Below, one piece after another: positions 17,173 to 25,851 of a DNA stretch of 64,000 nt. The notes under the pieces are model-generated. The model was not told where the DNA came from. It made no database searches and was given only the letters and a program-made list of their open reading frames with translations. Source of the stretch: Burkholderia lata. GTDB taxonomy: Bacteria; Pseudomonadota; Gammaproteobacteria; Burkholderiales; Burkholderiaceae. The stretch's first letter is position 1; the number at the start of each line of letters is the position of its first letter. The translations under genes and the position numbers were made by a program. Where the stretch lies: assembly GCF_902499335.1 (NCBI RefSeq), contig NZ_CABVQK010000019.1:1-64000 (forward strand), read 5' to 3'.

Positions 17173-19911
17173 ATGACGGATCTGTCGAACGGACTCGAAG
17201 CCACGCGGCGCGCGAACCTCGCGCACGCCGACGCCGACCCGGAAGAAACCGCCGAATGGCTTGAAGCGCTCGACGCGGTCGTCGCGCACGTTGGCAAGGA
17301 TCGCGCGCAGTTCCTGCTCGACCGGCTCGCCGCGCATGCGCGCACGAGCGGCCTCGCGGCGGCGCGCGGGCCCGTCACGCCGTACGTGAACACGATCGCC
17401 GTGCACGACCAGCCGCCCTACCCGGGCGATGCCGAACTCGAAGAGCGGCTGTCGGCCGCGCTGCGCTGGAACGCACTCGCGATGGTCGTGCGCGCGAACC
17501 GCGCGTACGGCGAGCTCGGCGGCCACATCGCGAGCTACGCGTCGGCATCCGACCTGTTCGAAGTCGGCTTCAACCATTTCTTCCGCGCGACAACGGCAGA
17601 GGGCAGCAGCGGACCCGGTGAACGCGGCACGAGCGGCGACCTCGTCTACTTCCAGCCGCATTCGTCGCCGGGCGTCTATGCACGCGCCTATCTCGAAGGC
17701 TTCCTCGACGAAGCGCACCTGAAGCACTACCGCCGCGAGATCGCCGGGCCCGGCCTGTGTTCGTATCCGCACCCGTGGCTGATGCCCGACTTCTGGCAGT
17801 TCCCAACGGGCTCGATGGGCATCGGCCCGATCAACGCGATCTACCAGGCGCGCTTCATGCGCTACCTGCAGCATCGGGGCCTCGCGAACACCACGAACCG
17901 CACCGTATGGGGCTTCTTCGGCGACGGCGAGATGGACGAGCCGGAATCGCTCGGCGCGCTGTCGCTCGCCGCGCGCGAGGGGCTCGACAACCTCGTGTTC
18001 GTGATCAACTGCAACCTGCAGCGGCTCGACGGCCCGGTGCGCGGCAACGGCCGCGTGATCGACGAGCTCGAGGCGCTGTTCGCCGGTGCCGGCTGGAACG
18101 TGATCAAGGTGTTGTGGGGTTCCGACTGGGATCCGCTGTTCGCACGCGATCATGCGGGCGCGCTCGCCCGCGCGTTCGCCGACACCGTCGACGGCCAGTT
18201 CCAGACCTTCTCCGCGAACGACGGCGCGTACAACCGCGCGCGCTTCTTCAGCCGCGACCCCGCGCTCGACGCGCTTGCCGCGCAGCTCACCGACGCGGAA
18301 ATCGACCGCCTGCGCCGCGGCGGCCACGACGCGCGCAAGCTGCACGCCGCGTATGCACGTGCGTTGGCCCATCGCGGCCAGCCGACCGTGATCCTCGCGA
18401 AGACGATGAAGGGCTACGGAATGGGCACGGCCGGCCAGGGCCGGATGACGACCCACCAGCAGAAGAAGCTCGACGTCGACGACCTGAAAGCATTCCGCGA
18501 CCGCTTCCGGCTGCCGCTGTCGGATCTCGACGTCGAGCAGCTCACGTTCTACAAACCAGCCGAAGACAGCCCCGAGATGCGCTACCTGCACGCTCGCCGG
18601 GCTGCCCTGGGCGGCTATCTGCCCAGAAGGCGGATGGTGGCGTCGGAGGGGCTCACCGTCCCGCCGACGCCGGCCTGGGGTGCGTTCGCGCTGGACGCGG
18701 GAGGCCGCGAGATGTCGACGACGATGGTGCTCGTGCGCATGCTGGCCGCGCTGCTGAAGGATCCTGCGCTCGGCCCGCGCGTCGTACCGATCGTCGCGGA
18801 CGAAGCGCGCACGTTCGGCATGGCGAACCTGTTCCGGCAGGTCGGCATCTACTCGCCGCTCGGGCAGCGCTACGAACCCGAGGATCTCGGCTCGATGCTC
18901 TACTACCGCGAGGACACACGCGGACAGATTCTCGAGGAAGGCATTTCGGAGGCCGGGGCGGTGTCGTCGTGGATCGCCGCCGCGACCGCGTACAGCGTGC
19001 ATGACCTGCCGATGCTGCCGTTCTACATCTACTATTCGATGTTCGGCTTCCAGCGCATCGGCGACCTGATCTGGGCCGCTGCCGACCAGCGCTCGCGCGG
19101 CTTCCTCGTCGGCGCGACGTCGGGCCGCACGACGCTCGGCGGCGAGGGGCTGCAGCACCAGGACGGCAGCAGCCATCTCGCGGCGTCCACGATCCCGAAC
19201 TGCCGCGCGTACGATCCGGCGTTCGCGTACGAAGTCGCGACGATCGTCGATGCCGGCATGCGCGAGATGGTCGAGCAACAGCGCGACGTGTTCTATTACG
19301 TGACGGTCACGAACGAGAACTACGCGCAGCCGTCGATGCCCGACGACGATCCGGCCGCGCGACGCGAAGGCATCCTGAAGGGCATGCACCGGCTGCCGTC
19401 GGGTTCGAATGCAACGGCGCGCGTGCAGTTGCTCGGCGCGGGCGCGATCCTCGGCGAAGTGCTCGCCGCGCAGCGGATGCTGAAGGACGACTGGGGCATC
19501 GACGCCGCCGTGTGGAGCGTCACGAGTTTCAGCGAACTGCAGCGCGACGGGATGGCAGCCGAACGGCTGTCGCGGCTTGGCGATGCGCCGCGCGGGCCGT
19601 ATGTCGAAGAGAGGCTTGCGTCGACACAAGGCCCCGTGATCGCGGCGACCGACTACGTGCGCGCGGTGCCCGAGCTGATCCGAGCCTACGTGCCGCGCCG
19701 CTACGTGACGCTCGGCACCGACGGGTTCGGTCGCAGCGATACGCGCGAGGCGCTGCGTGCGTTCTTCGAAGTCGATCGGGCAAGCATCGTGCTTGCTGCG
19801 TTGAAGGCGCTGGCCGATGACGGTGAACTCGACGCGGCGATACTGCACACGGCGCGCGAACGACTCGGCAAGACGGTGCGGCAGCCTGGCGGAGCGCCGT
19901 GGCAACGCTGA
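17173..19911 (+). CDS. Homodimeric 2-oxoacid dehydrogenase E1 (AceE/MdeB type), stand-alone
   Basis: This is a full-length (912 residues) homodimeric pyruvate dehydrogenase E1-type protein. Family marks include PYVNTIAVHDQPPYPGD, FPTGSMGIGPINAIYQARF, the thiamine-diphosphate motif GDGEMDEPESLGALS to FVINCNLQRLDGPVRGN near residue 250, and HQDGSSHLAAS. E1 decarboxylates a 2-oxoacid and acylates a lipoyl E2. No E2 or E3 gene follows, so it must borrow subunits from elsewhere. The Lrp neighbour and nearby ACC deaminase suggest an MdeB-like role on 2-oxobutyrate. The start at 17173 has GGGAGA seven bases upstream; a 16-codon extension lacks one. Confidence 0.88.
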   Translation: MTDLSNGLEATRRANLAHADADPEETAEWLEALDAVVAHVGKDRAQFLLDRLAAHARTSGLAAARGPVTPYVNTIAVHDQPPYPGDAELEERLSAALRWNALAMVVRANRAYGELGGHIASYASASDLFEVGFNHFFRATTAEGSSGPGERGTSGDLVYFQPHSSPGVYARAYLEGFLDEAHLKHYRREIAGPGLCSYPHPWLMPDFWQFPTGSMGIGPINAIYQARFMRYLQHRGLANTTNRTVWGFFGDGEMDEPESLGALSLAAREGLDNLVFVINCNLQRLDGPVRGNGRVIDELEALFAGAGWNVIKVLWGSDWDPLFARDHAGALARAFADTVDGQFQTFSANDGAYNRARFFSRDPALDALAAQLTDAEIDRLRRGGHDARKLHAAYARALAHRGQPTVILAKTMKGYGMGTAGQGRMTTHQQKKLDVDDLKAFRDRFRLPLSDLDVEQLTFYKPAEDSPEMRYLHARRAALGGYLPRRRMVASEGLTVPPTPAWGAFALDAGGREMSTTMVLVRMLAALLKDPALGPRVVPIVADEARTFGMANLFRQVGIYSPLGQRYEPEDLGSMLYYREDTRGQILEEGISEAGAVSSWIAAATAYSVHDLPMLPFYIYYSMFGFQRIGDLIWAAADQRSRGFLVGATSGRTTLGGEGLQHQDGSSHLAASTIPNCRAYDPAFAYEVATIVDAGMREMVEQQRDVFYYVTVTNENYAQPSMPDDDPAARREGILKGMHRLPSGSNATARVQLLGAGAILGEVLAAQRMLKDDWGIDAAVWSVTSFSELQRDGMAAERLSRLGDAPRGPYVEERLASTQGPVIAATDYVRAVPELIRAYVPRRYVTLGTDGFGRSDTREALRAFFEVDRASIVLAALKALADDGELDAAILHTARERLGKTVRQPGGAPWQR

Positions 19912-19918
19912 GCACACG

Positions 19919-20023
19919 CGCAATGTTGTCGAGCGCTTTTTCAACCGTATCAAGAATTTTCGTCGAGTCTCCACTCGACACATTTCCCGCGAGATAGTCG
20001 CGGAACACGAGCACACAATTTGA
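19919..20023 (+). pseudogene. IS5-family transposase remnant (C-terminal)
   Basis: Just after the E1 stop codon a frame reads RNVVERFFNRIKNFRRVSTR, the strongly conserved C-terminal signature around the last acidic residue of IS5-family transposases. It continues HISREIVAEHEHTI and stops at 20021-20023. No upstream part of the transposase is present. This is a scar of an old insertion at the 3' end of the E1 gene, next to an unrelated two-gene operon that may have arrived with it. Confidence 0.7.
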
Positions 20024-20036
20024 GATGGTGGGCGAA

Positions 20037-20065
20037 GACGAATAGGTAGAATAAGTCTATTCGTC
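20037..20065 (+). promoter_or_regulatory. Perfect 9-bp inverted repeat abutting a ribosome binding site
   Basis: GACGAATAG (20037-20045) and CTATTCGTC (20057-20065) are exact reverse complements with an 11-base A/T-rich loop. The right arm touches the Shine-Dalgarno AGGAG (20066-20070) of the gene starting at 20079. It could be a repressor operator or an RNA hairpin that affects translation. It is too close to the start to be a terminator for that gene. Confidence 0.55.
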
Positions 20066-20078
20066 AGGAGAATTGCCC

Positions 20079-20549
20079 GTGGCAACACCGAGATGTTTGA
20101 GCGTTTCGGAAGCGTTTCAAGCCAACATGACCGCGCTGCATATGCCGGTTCCCACAACGCAATTCGCGACCCTGCAAACGGCGGTAGCGAGTGTCAGCAC
20201 GATGATGGGCGCGCTGAACAAGCTAGGTCCGGATGCGACGGTCGCGGAATTGCTTGGCGCGACCACAAAACTCGAAGTGGCAACCGTCGTTGGGGCGATC
20301 CTCGGCAGCGCCTATCTGGGTGCGGTCATCGGTAGCCTGATGGTCGCGACAGATGCTGCGTCGGCATGCGGCATCGGCAAACACGGAAGCAATCTGTCCC
20401 TGGCGGTCGCGCAATGGGGCGCACGCTACCGCCTTGCGGTTCATCCGTTGATCATGGCGCAAATCCTGCGGCATCCCGAAGTTCTCGCGCCCGGCCCGCA
20501 TAGCTATCTCGGGTTGAAGGCAAACACCGCAATCCGGGGTGCGCGATGA
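20079..20549 (+). CDS. Unrecognised protein with one hydrophobic glycine-rich segment
   Basis: I do not recognise this 156-residue protein. It starts at GTG 20079, eight bases after AGGAG; a TTG six bases earlier is in frame but too close. The N-terminal half (LSVSEAFQANMTALHMPVP, VASVSTMMGALNKLGPDATV) looks helical. A Gly/Ala-rich hydrophobic stretch VATVVGAILGSAYLGAVIGS near residues 72-92 resembles a small-residue membrane helix. The C-terminal part is polar with LRHPEVLAPGPHSYLGLK. Its stop overlaps the next start by 4 bp. The pair is flanked by an IS5-type scar, suggesting acquired DNA. Holin-like, toxin-immunity or envelope roles are possible but unsupported. Confidence 0.6.
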   Translation: MATPRCLSVSEAFQANMTALHMPVPTTQFATLQTAVASVSTMMGALNKLGPDATVAELLGATTKLEVATVVGAILGSAYLGAVIGSLMVATDAASACGIGKHGSNLSLAVAQWGARYRLAVHPLIMAQILRHPEVLAPGPHSYLGLKANTAIRGAR

Positions 20550-20749
20550 AGTGGATTTTGGACCGCTTGCTTCTCATCGTCACGGCGTTGATTTGCGCCA
20601 CCGTAGGATGGACCATCATCGCCGCGACCGGCGAGTGGTTTCCCACCCTGATGATGTTGATCGCGTTCGCTACGCTGTGGGGCGATAACGCACGCCTGCG
20701 AAAGCTACTGGAACAAAACGGCATCGACCCGAGACGGCGAAAGCGGTAG
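20546..20749 (+). CDS. Small two-helix membrane protein
   Basis: The 67-residue product begins MKWILDRLLLIVTALICATV and has two hydrophobic segments (about residues 5-25 and 30-45) followed by a basic tail ending RRRKR. It overlaps the upstream unrecognised gene by 4 bp (ATGA), so the two are almost certainly translated together. The size and topology fit an immunity protein, holin or small membrane anchor, but no family is recognised. It is a real gene by coupling and coding pattern rather than by homology. Confidence 0.6.
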   Translation: MKWILDRLLLIVTALICATVGWTIIAATGEWFPTLMMLIAFATLWGDNARLRKLLEQNGIDPRRRKR

Positions 20750-20928
20750 CGAGTCGATTTGTCACGGCGACGAGCGCGGCTATACGCCTTTACCGCCGTG
20801 TTCGAGCGCGTGAAGGTTGGCACTGGTCATGCGGCGCCACTGGTGAGACTCCATGTGCCGATCGTGCTCACTTCGTTTTCCACGCATGCCGCCAACACAG
20901 CTTGCGCGGTAAGCCGCATCGCGATGCG

Positions 20929-21429
20929 CTACACCGGCAGCGCATGCGTCGACAGAATCTCCTTGAGCACCATGAACGAGCGCACCTGCCGCACGCCCGG
21001 CAGGTACAGCAGCTGTTCCGCATGCAGCCGGTTAAAGCTGTCGTTGTCGCGCGTGCGCACCAGCATGAAGTAGTCGAATTCGCCGGTCACGACGTGGCAC
21101 TCGACGCACCCCGACACCTTCTGCGCGGCCTTCTCGAACGCGGCAAACGCCTCGGGTGTCGAGCGATCGAGCACGAAGCCGATCACGACGAGCATCCCGG
21201 CACCGAGCGGCTTCGGATCGAGCAACGCGACGATGCCGCGGATCAGCCCCATTTCCTTCAGACGCTCGACGCGCCGCAGGCACGCCGGCGCGCTCAGCTT
21301 CACCTTCGCCGCGAGGCTCACGTTGGAGATCGACGCGTCCTGCTGCAGTTGCCGCAGGATCGCGCGGTCGATGCGATCGAGCGCCGGTGCGGCGTCGGCC
21401 GGCGATGCGCTGCCTCGATCTAATTTCAT
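20929..21429 (-). CDS. acdR: Lrp-type regulator of ACC deaminase, AcdR
   Basis: The 166-residue product is an Lrp/AsnC-family regulator: HTH with LDRIDRAILRQLQQDASISN and VSLAAKVKLSAPACLRRVERL, then a RAM domain with GCVECHVVTGEFDYFMLVR and LPGVRQVRSFMVLKE. It lies divergent from acdS across a 192 bp spacer. In proteobacteria acdS is commonly preceded by a divergent Lrp-type gene (acdR) that activates it in response to ACC, so the name rests on family plus context. Confidence 0.88.
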   Translation of the reverse strand: MKLDRGSASPADAAPALDRIDRAILRQLQQDASISNVSLAAKVKLSAPACLRRVERLKEMGLIRGIVALLDPKPLGAGMLVVIGFVLDRSTPEAFAAFEKAAQKVSGCVECHVVTGEFDYFMLVRTRDNDSFNRLHAEQLLYLPGVRQVRSFMVLKEILSTHALPV

Positions 21430-21621
21430 TGCGCCATCCTCCTGCTCAGCGAATCAAAATTGTTTATAGCGTTCTCGTATCGTCGATAACGTAGGCCACC
21501 GCGATTTATTTCGCAAGCTCATTTCTCGCGCTTATCCCTATCATTTTCCTCGTCGGAACACGGCCTGCCGGCCGTGCCCGAACGATTCCGTTTCCCGCCC
21601 ACCGCTTTCCGGAGCACGCCG

Positions 21622-22638
21622 ATGAACCTGCAACGTTTCCCCCGTTATCCGCTCACGTTCGGCCCGACGCCGATCCAGCCGCTCAAGCGCCTGAGCGAGC
21701 ACCTCGGCGGCAAGGTCGAGCTGTACGCGAAGCGCGAGGACTGCAACAGCGGCCTCGCGTTCGGCGGCAACAAGACGCGCAAGCTCGAATACCTCGTCCC
21801 CGATGCGCTCGAGCAGGGCGCGGATACGCTCGTGTCGATCGGCGGCGTGCAGTCGAACCAGACGCGCCAGGTCGCGGCCGTCGCCGCGCACCTCGGGATG
21901 AAATGCGTGCTCGTGCAGGAGCACTGGGTCAACTACGAAGATCCGGTGTACGACCGGGTCGGCAACATCCAGCTGTCGCGCATGATGGGCGCGGACGTGC
22001 GGCTCGTGTCCGACGGCTTCGACATCGGTATTCGCCGCAGCTGGGAAGAAGCGATGGAGAGCGTGCGGCAAGCGGGCGGCAAGCCCTACCCGATTCCGGC
22101 CGGCTGTTCCGAGCATCCGCTCGGCGGGCTCGGCTTCGTCGGTTTCGCGGAAGAAGTGCGTGCGCAGGAGGCACAACTCGGCTTCAAGTTCGACTACATC
22201 GTCGTGTGCTCGGTCACGGGCAGCACGCAGGCGGGGATGGTCGTCGGCTTCGCGGCCGACGGGCGCGCCGACCGCGTGATCGGGATCGACGCGTCGGCAA
22301 CGCCCGAACGCACGCACGAGCAGATCACGCGCATCGCGCGGCACACCGCCGAACTCGTGGATCTCGGCCGGCCGATCACCGCGGCGGACGTGGTGCTCGA
22401 CACGCGCTACGCCGGCCCCGAATACGGGTTGCCGAACGACGGCACACTCGAAGCGATTCGCCTGTGCGCACGGCTCGAAGGCATGCTGACGGATCCGGTG
22501 TACGAAGGGAAATCGATGCACGGGATGATCGACAAGGTCCGGCTTGGCGAATTCGAACCGGGGTCGAAAGTGCTGTATGCGCATCTCGGCGGCGTGCCGG
22601 CGTTGAGCGCGTATAGCGAGATTTTCCGGAACGGCTGA
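21622..22638 (+). CDS. acdS: 1-aminocyclopropane-1-carboxylate deaminase
   Basis: AcdS is a PLP enzyme that splits ACC, the plant ethylene precursor, into 2-oxobutyrate and ammonia. The product has 338 residues, exactly the typical length. Lys51 in NKTRK is the PLP Schiff-base lysine; Ser78, Tyr268 and Tyr294 are present. Glu295 and Leu322 are both found, the residues that separate true ACC deaminase from D-cysteine desulfhydrase. The start at 21622 (MNLQRFPRYPLTFGPTPIQP) has CGGAG seven bases upstream; a 16-codon extension is rejected. A divergent AcdR and a 3' hairpin frame the gene. The product 2-oxobutyrate could feed the nearby E1. Confidence 0.96.
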   Translation: MNLQRFPRYPLTFGPTPIQPLKRLSEHLGGKVELYAKREDCNSGLAFGGNKTRKLEYLVPDALEQGADTLVSIGGVQSNQTRQVAAVAAHLGMKCVLVQEHWVNYEDPVYDRVGNIQLSRMMGADVRLVSDGFDIGIRRSWEEAMESVRQAGGKPYPIPAGCSEHPLGGLGFVGFAEEVRAQEAQLGFKFDYIVVCSVTGSTQAGMVVGFAADGRADRVIGIDASATPERTHEQITRIARHTAELVDLGRPITAADVVLDTRYAGPEYGLPNDGTLEAIRLCARLEGMLTDPVYEGKSMHGMIDKVRLGEFEPGSKVLYAHLGGVPALSAYSEIFRNG

Positions 22639-23213
22639 ACAATTCGAGATGAAACGCCGGCACGCCATGGATCGCGTGCCGGCGCGTTGATCACGACGAT
22701 CGCCCGGATCGTCGTCGTTGCTGCACCCTCTACGCGCCCTCCGTCCCGCACGCCATTTCTTCGGCTGCCATCCCCCCCTTCCTCGCGCGCCACGCTCCGC
22801 TTGTGGCGAATCGTTCGCCTCGACGATCCGACATTGCGCGTCCTTCTAAAGACAAGTCCGACTCAGTCAATCTGTCACTCGGACGCGAATCCGACTGATT
22901 CGTACACGTACTAATCCATTTCCACGGCATTTAGTAGGCGTTCTATTTAAATCAGGCCCCTGCTTCCTGAAAATTAACCCCGTCGAGTCGGCCGCAACGT
23001 TTCGCAAGCATTCGCCCTTCATGGCACGAGGCACGGAACGCACCGTTTCAGCTCATCAGGTCGACCGGCACCCCAGGCAGCGTCTCCTTCCCCGATGGCA
23101 TTTCCCATGCAGTGGAAACGGCGGCCACGCTCTGCTCCGGCCGAGCGTGCGGTTTCGCGTCGCAATCGGGACGACGGACGTCCCTTTCAATCAGAACGGC
23201 AGCAGAAGGGTAT
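22639..23213 (+). promoter_or_regulatory. Leader region upstream of the exopolysaccharide operon
   Basis: This 575 bp region has no supportable gene. After the acdS hairpin it becomes less GC-rich around 22900-22985 and should hold the promoter of the polysaccharide operon. TCCGACT occurs twice (near 22857 and 22891) as a short direct repeat. I see no JUMPstart-like motif and assign no promoter boxes. Confidence 0.4.
22655..22684 (+). terminator. Hairpin terminator downstream of acdS
   Basis: CGCCGGCACGC (22655-22665) and GCGTGCCGGCG (22674-22684) form a perfect 11-bp stem with an 8-base loop, 16 bp after the acdS stop. No strong T run follows (CGTTGATC), so termination efficiency is uncertain. 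Confidence 0.6.
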
Positions 23214-24626
23214 ATGGATATTTCATTCGAACCACGGCACGCGCATGCAGCGCGTGCCGCAGGCGGCCTGATCGCGCGCATTGCTGACGTCGCACTGATC
23301 TCGTTCGGCGCGCTGGCCGCCGCGCTGGTGTTGCCGGGCTCGGACAGCGACCGGTCCTCCGAACTAGCCGCCGTCGCCTGCGCGGCAACGTTCGCGCTGG
23401 TGCTGTTTCCGGCATTCCGCCTCTACACGGCGCCGACGCGTACCCCCAAGCACCACATGACGTTGCTTACCGCGTTTGCCTGGCTGATCGCGCAGGCTGG
23501 CGCAGCGATCGTGATGCTGGCGCTCGCGCCGACCCTTGCCATTCCGTTGCCCTGGTACCTGCTCTGGACCGCGACGAGCGGCATCGCCCTCGTCGCATCG
23601 CGCCTCATCGCCGGCACGACACTCGAACGGATCGGCCGCCCGCAGGAAAGCGATCGCCTCGTCGCGATCGTCGGCACCGGCGCCCATCGCGACGCCGTCC
23701 TCGACCGCATCGCCAGTGTGCCGTCGGCCGGATTCCGCGCGGCAGCGATGTTCGATATCGCCAGCGCCAACCCGACGAGCCCCGACGGCATGCCGCGCTT
23801 CTGCGAGCTCGATACGTTCGCACGGCATGTCCGCACACACGCGATTCCCGAAGTCTGGCTCGCGCTGCCGATCGGCGAGGCGCGCATCGTGATGGCCGTG
23901 CTCGATGCGTTCCGCGACGATCTCGTCAACATCCGCTTCATGCCGGACGTCAGCAAGCTCGCGATGTTCGACGGCGAAATGATCGACCTCGTCGGCGCAC
24001 CCGCGATCAACCTGGTCGCGTCGCCGTTGTCGTCGCGCGCGCTGCTGCACAAGGCGATCTTCGATCGCGTGTTCGCGGCCGCCGTCCTCGTCGGGATGGC
24101 GCCGCTGCTGCTCGCGATCGCGGCGGCCGTGCGGCTGTCGTCTCGCGGCCCCGTGCTGTTCCGCCAGCAGCGCAAGGGCGCGGACGGACAGGCGTTCACG
24201 ATCTTCAAGTTCCGCACGATGCGGCTGCACGACGCGGGCAACGAAGTGCACCAGGCGACGCGCGACGATCCGCGCATCACGCGGGTCGGCGCGTTCCTGC
24301 GCCGCACGAGCCTCGACGAGCTGCCGCAGTTCCTCAACGTGCTGCGCGGCGAGATGTCGGTCGTCGGCCCGCGCCCGCACGCGCTCGAACACGACGACCT
24401 CTACCGGAAGATCGTCGACGGCTATATCCACCGCTACCGCGTCAAGCCCGGCATCACCGGATGGGCGCAGATCAACGGCCTGCGCGGCGAGACCGATCGC
24501 GTCGAAAAAATGCAGCGCCGCGTCGAAGCCGATCTCCACTACCTGCGCAACTGGTCGTTCGCCCTCGACATGCGCATCGTCCTGGCCACCGCCCTGCGCG
24601 GCTGGTCCCACCGCAACGCGTACTGA
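23214..24626 (+). CDS. Undecaprenyl-phosphate glucose(hexose) phosphotransferase, EPS initiation
   Basis: This polyprenyl-phosphate hexose-1-phosphate transferase starts polysaccharide repeat assembly on the inner membrane. The 470-residue protein has several N-terminal hydrophobic helices, a central CoA-binding-like domain (LVAIVGTGAHRDAVLDRI), another membrane helix and the catalytic C-terminal domain: VLFRQQRKGADGQAFTIFKF, RVGAFLRRTSLDELPQFLNV, GEMSVVGPRPHALEHD and PGITGWAQINGLRGET. This is the WcaJ/BceB-type layout. The start at 23214 (MDISFEPRHAH) has AGAAGGG just upstream. It opens a nine-gene operon. Confidence 0.93.
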   Translation: MDISFEPRHAHAARAAGGLIARIADVALISFGALAAALVLPGSDSDRSSELAAVACAATFALVLFPAFRLYTAPTRTPKHHMTLLTAFAWLIAQAGAAIVMLALAPTLAIPLPWYLLWTATSGIALVASRLIAGTTLERIGRPQESDRLVAIVGTGAHRDAVLDRIASVPSAGFRAAAMFDIASANPTSPDGMPRFCELDTFARHVRTHAIPEVWLALPIGEARIVMAVLDAFRDDLVNIRFMPDVSKLAMFDGEMIDLVGAPAINLVASPLSSRALLHKAIFDRVFAAAVLVGMAPLLLAIAAAVRLSSRGPVLFRQQRKGADGQAFTIFKFRTMRLHDAGNEVHQATRDDPRITRVGAFLRRTSLDELPQFLNVLRGEMSVVGPRPHALEHDDLYRKIVDGYIHRYRVKPGITGWAQINGLRGETDRVEKMQRRVEADLHYLRNWSFALDMRIVLATALRGWSHRNAY

Positions 24627-24678
24627 TACGCACGCGGCACCGCCATCGCGCGCCGCCGCATCACGATAAGGATGACTG

Positions 24679-25851
24679 ATGACTTCCGTCATGATCGAGC
24701 GGGCCGGATCCGCACGCCCCTGCCGCATGCGCACGCTGCTGGCCGCAACGGTCAGCGTCGCGCTGTCGGCCTGTGCATTCGCGCCCGGCATGCAGATGAA
24801 CCCACCGCCCGCCACCGCCACCGACGGCCAGCCTGCCGGGCACGCGAACGCCGGCGGGAGTGCCCTGCCGTTCCGGATCACGACGATCGACGCCGGCCTG
24901 ATTCGCCAGCTCGACGCACAGGCCGCGCAGCAGCAAAACCTGCCATCCGACCGGCTGGCGGCCGCACCGGGCGCTTACCGCCTCGGCCCCGGCGACGTGC
25001 TGCAGATCACCGTCTGGGATCACCCCGAACTCGCTGCCGCGCAAGGCCCCGCGCAGCAGAACGCGCCACGCACGGCCGATCCGGTCGCGGGCTTCGTCGT
25101 CGATCCGCACGGCAACGTGGCGTTCCCGTTTGCCGGCAGCGTGCCGGTCGCCGGTCTCACGGCCGACGCAGCGCAGGCGCGCATCGCCGCCGCGCTGTCG
25201 CGCGTCTATCGCAATCCGCAAGTGACGCTGCGTGTCGCGTCGTTCCGCTCGCAGCAAGTCTATATCGACGGCGAAGTCCGCACGCCGGGCGCGCAGCCCG
25301 TCAACGACGTGCCGATGACGCTCTACGAAGCGCTCGGCCGCGCGGGCGGGCTCGCCACGGCCGCCGACCAGAGCCGCATGACGCTCGTGCGCGACGGCGT
25401 GTCCTATCCGCTCGACCTGACGCGCATGCTGCGCGACGGCCGCAATCCGGCCGACGTCGTGCTGGCCGCCGGCGACCTGCTGCACGTGCCGGCGCGCAGC
25501 GACTACGGCGTGTACGTGATGGGCGAGGTGAGCAAGCCGTCGCTCGCTGTGCCGCTGCGCGACGGCCGGCTGACGCTGTCCGACGCGCTGTCGCAGGCGG
25601 GCAGCGTGAACGCGAATACCGCCGACGCCGCGCAGATGTTCGTGATCCGCGGCTCGCAGACGGGCGATCCGCAGGTGTTCCACCTCGACGCGCGCTCGCC
25701 CGTGTCGATGGTGCTCGCCAACGAGTTCGCGCTGCAGCCGAAGGACATCGTCTATGTCGACGGCAACGGCCTGGTGCGCTTCAGCCGCGTGCTGAGCCTG
25801 CTGCTGCCCGGCGTCAACACCAGCGCCACCGCGGCGCTCGCCGTCAAATGA
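24679..25851 (+). CDS. Wza-type outer-membrane polysaccharide export lipoprotein
   Basis: Wza proteins form the outer-membrane exit channel for capsule or exopolysaccharide. The 390-residue product has a signal peptide with lipobox LSAC (lipidated Cys32), the polysaccharide-export domain (YRLGPGDVLQITVWDHPEL, VVDPHGNVAFPFAGSVPVAG) and SLBB-type repeats (VYIDGEVRTPGAQPV, YVMGEVSKPSLAVPL). The start at 24679 has AAGGA six bases upstream. The stop overlaps the next start (ATGA), coupling it to the phosphatase. It sits 52 bp after the initiating transferase. Confidence 0.94.
   Translation: MTSVMIERAGSARPCRMRTLLAATVSVALSACAFAPGMQMNPPPATATDGQPAGHANAGGSALPFRITTIDAGLIRQLDAQAAQQQNLPSDRLAAAPGAYRLGPGDVLQITVWDHPELAAAQGPAQQNAPRTADPVAGFVVDPHGNVAFPFAGSVPVAGLTADAAQARIAAALSRVYRNPQVTLRVASFRSQQVYIDGEVRTPGAQPVNDVPMTLYEALGRAGGLATAADQSRMTLVRDGVSYPLDLTRMLRDGRNPADVVLAAGDLLHVPARSDYGVYVMGEVSKPSLAVPLRDGRLTLSDALSQAGSVNANTADAAQMFVIRGSQTGDPQVFHLDARSPVSMVLANEFALQPKDIVYVDGNGLVRFSRVLSLLLPGVNTSATAALAVK

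Noticed and set aside
16272..17393. Long N-terminal extension of poxB through the Lrp gene region
   Set aside because: PoxB family length and the MAKQTMAEY start at 16271 fit; the extension overlaps the Lrp gene out of frame and has no homology.
17080..20157. Very long open frame (about 1000 codons) on the minus strand opposite the E1 gene
   Set aside because: It is antisense to a full-length, motif-rich E1 gene; long mirror frames are expected in GC-rich DNA, and its product is Arg/Val/His-rich with no recognisable domain.
20750..20928. Possible remnant gene end on the minus strand between the unknown operon and acdR
   Set aside because: A short frame reading MTSANLHALEHGGKGV is visible but too short and unrecognised to call.
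21622..22638. D-cysteine desulfhydrase as an alternative for acdS
   Set aside because: Glu295 and Leu322 are both present, together with a divergent Lrp-type gene, as in true ACC deaminases.
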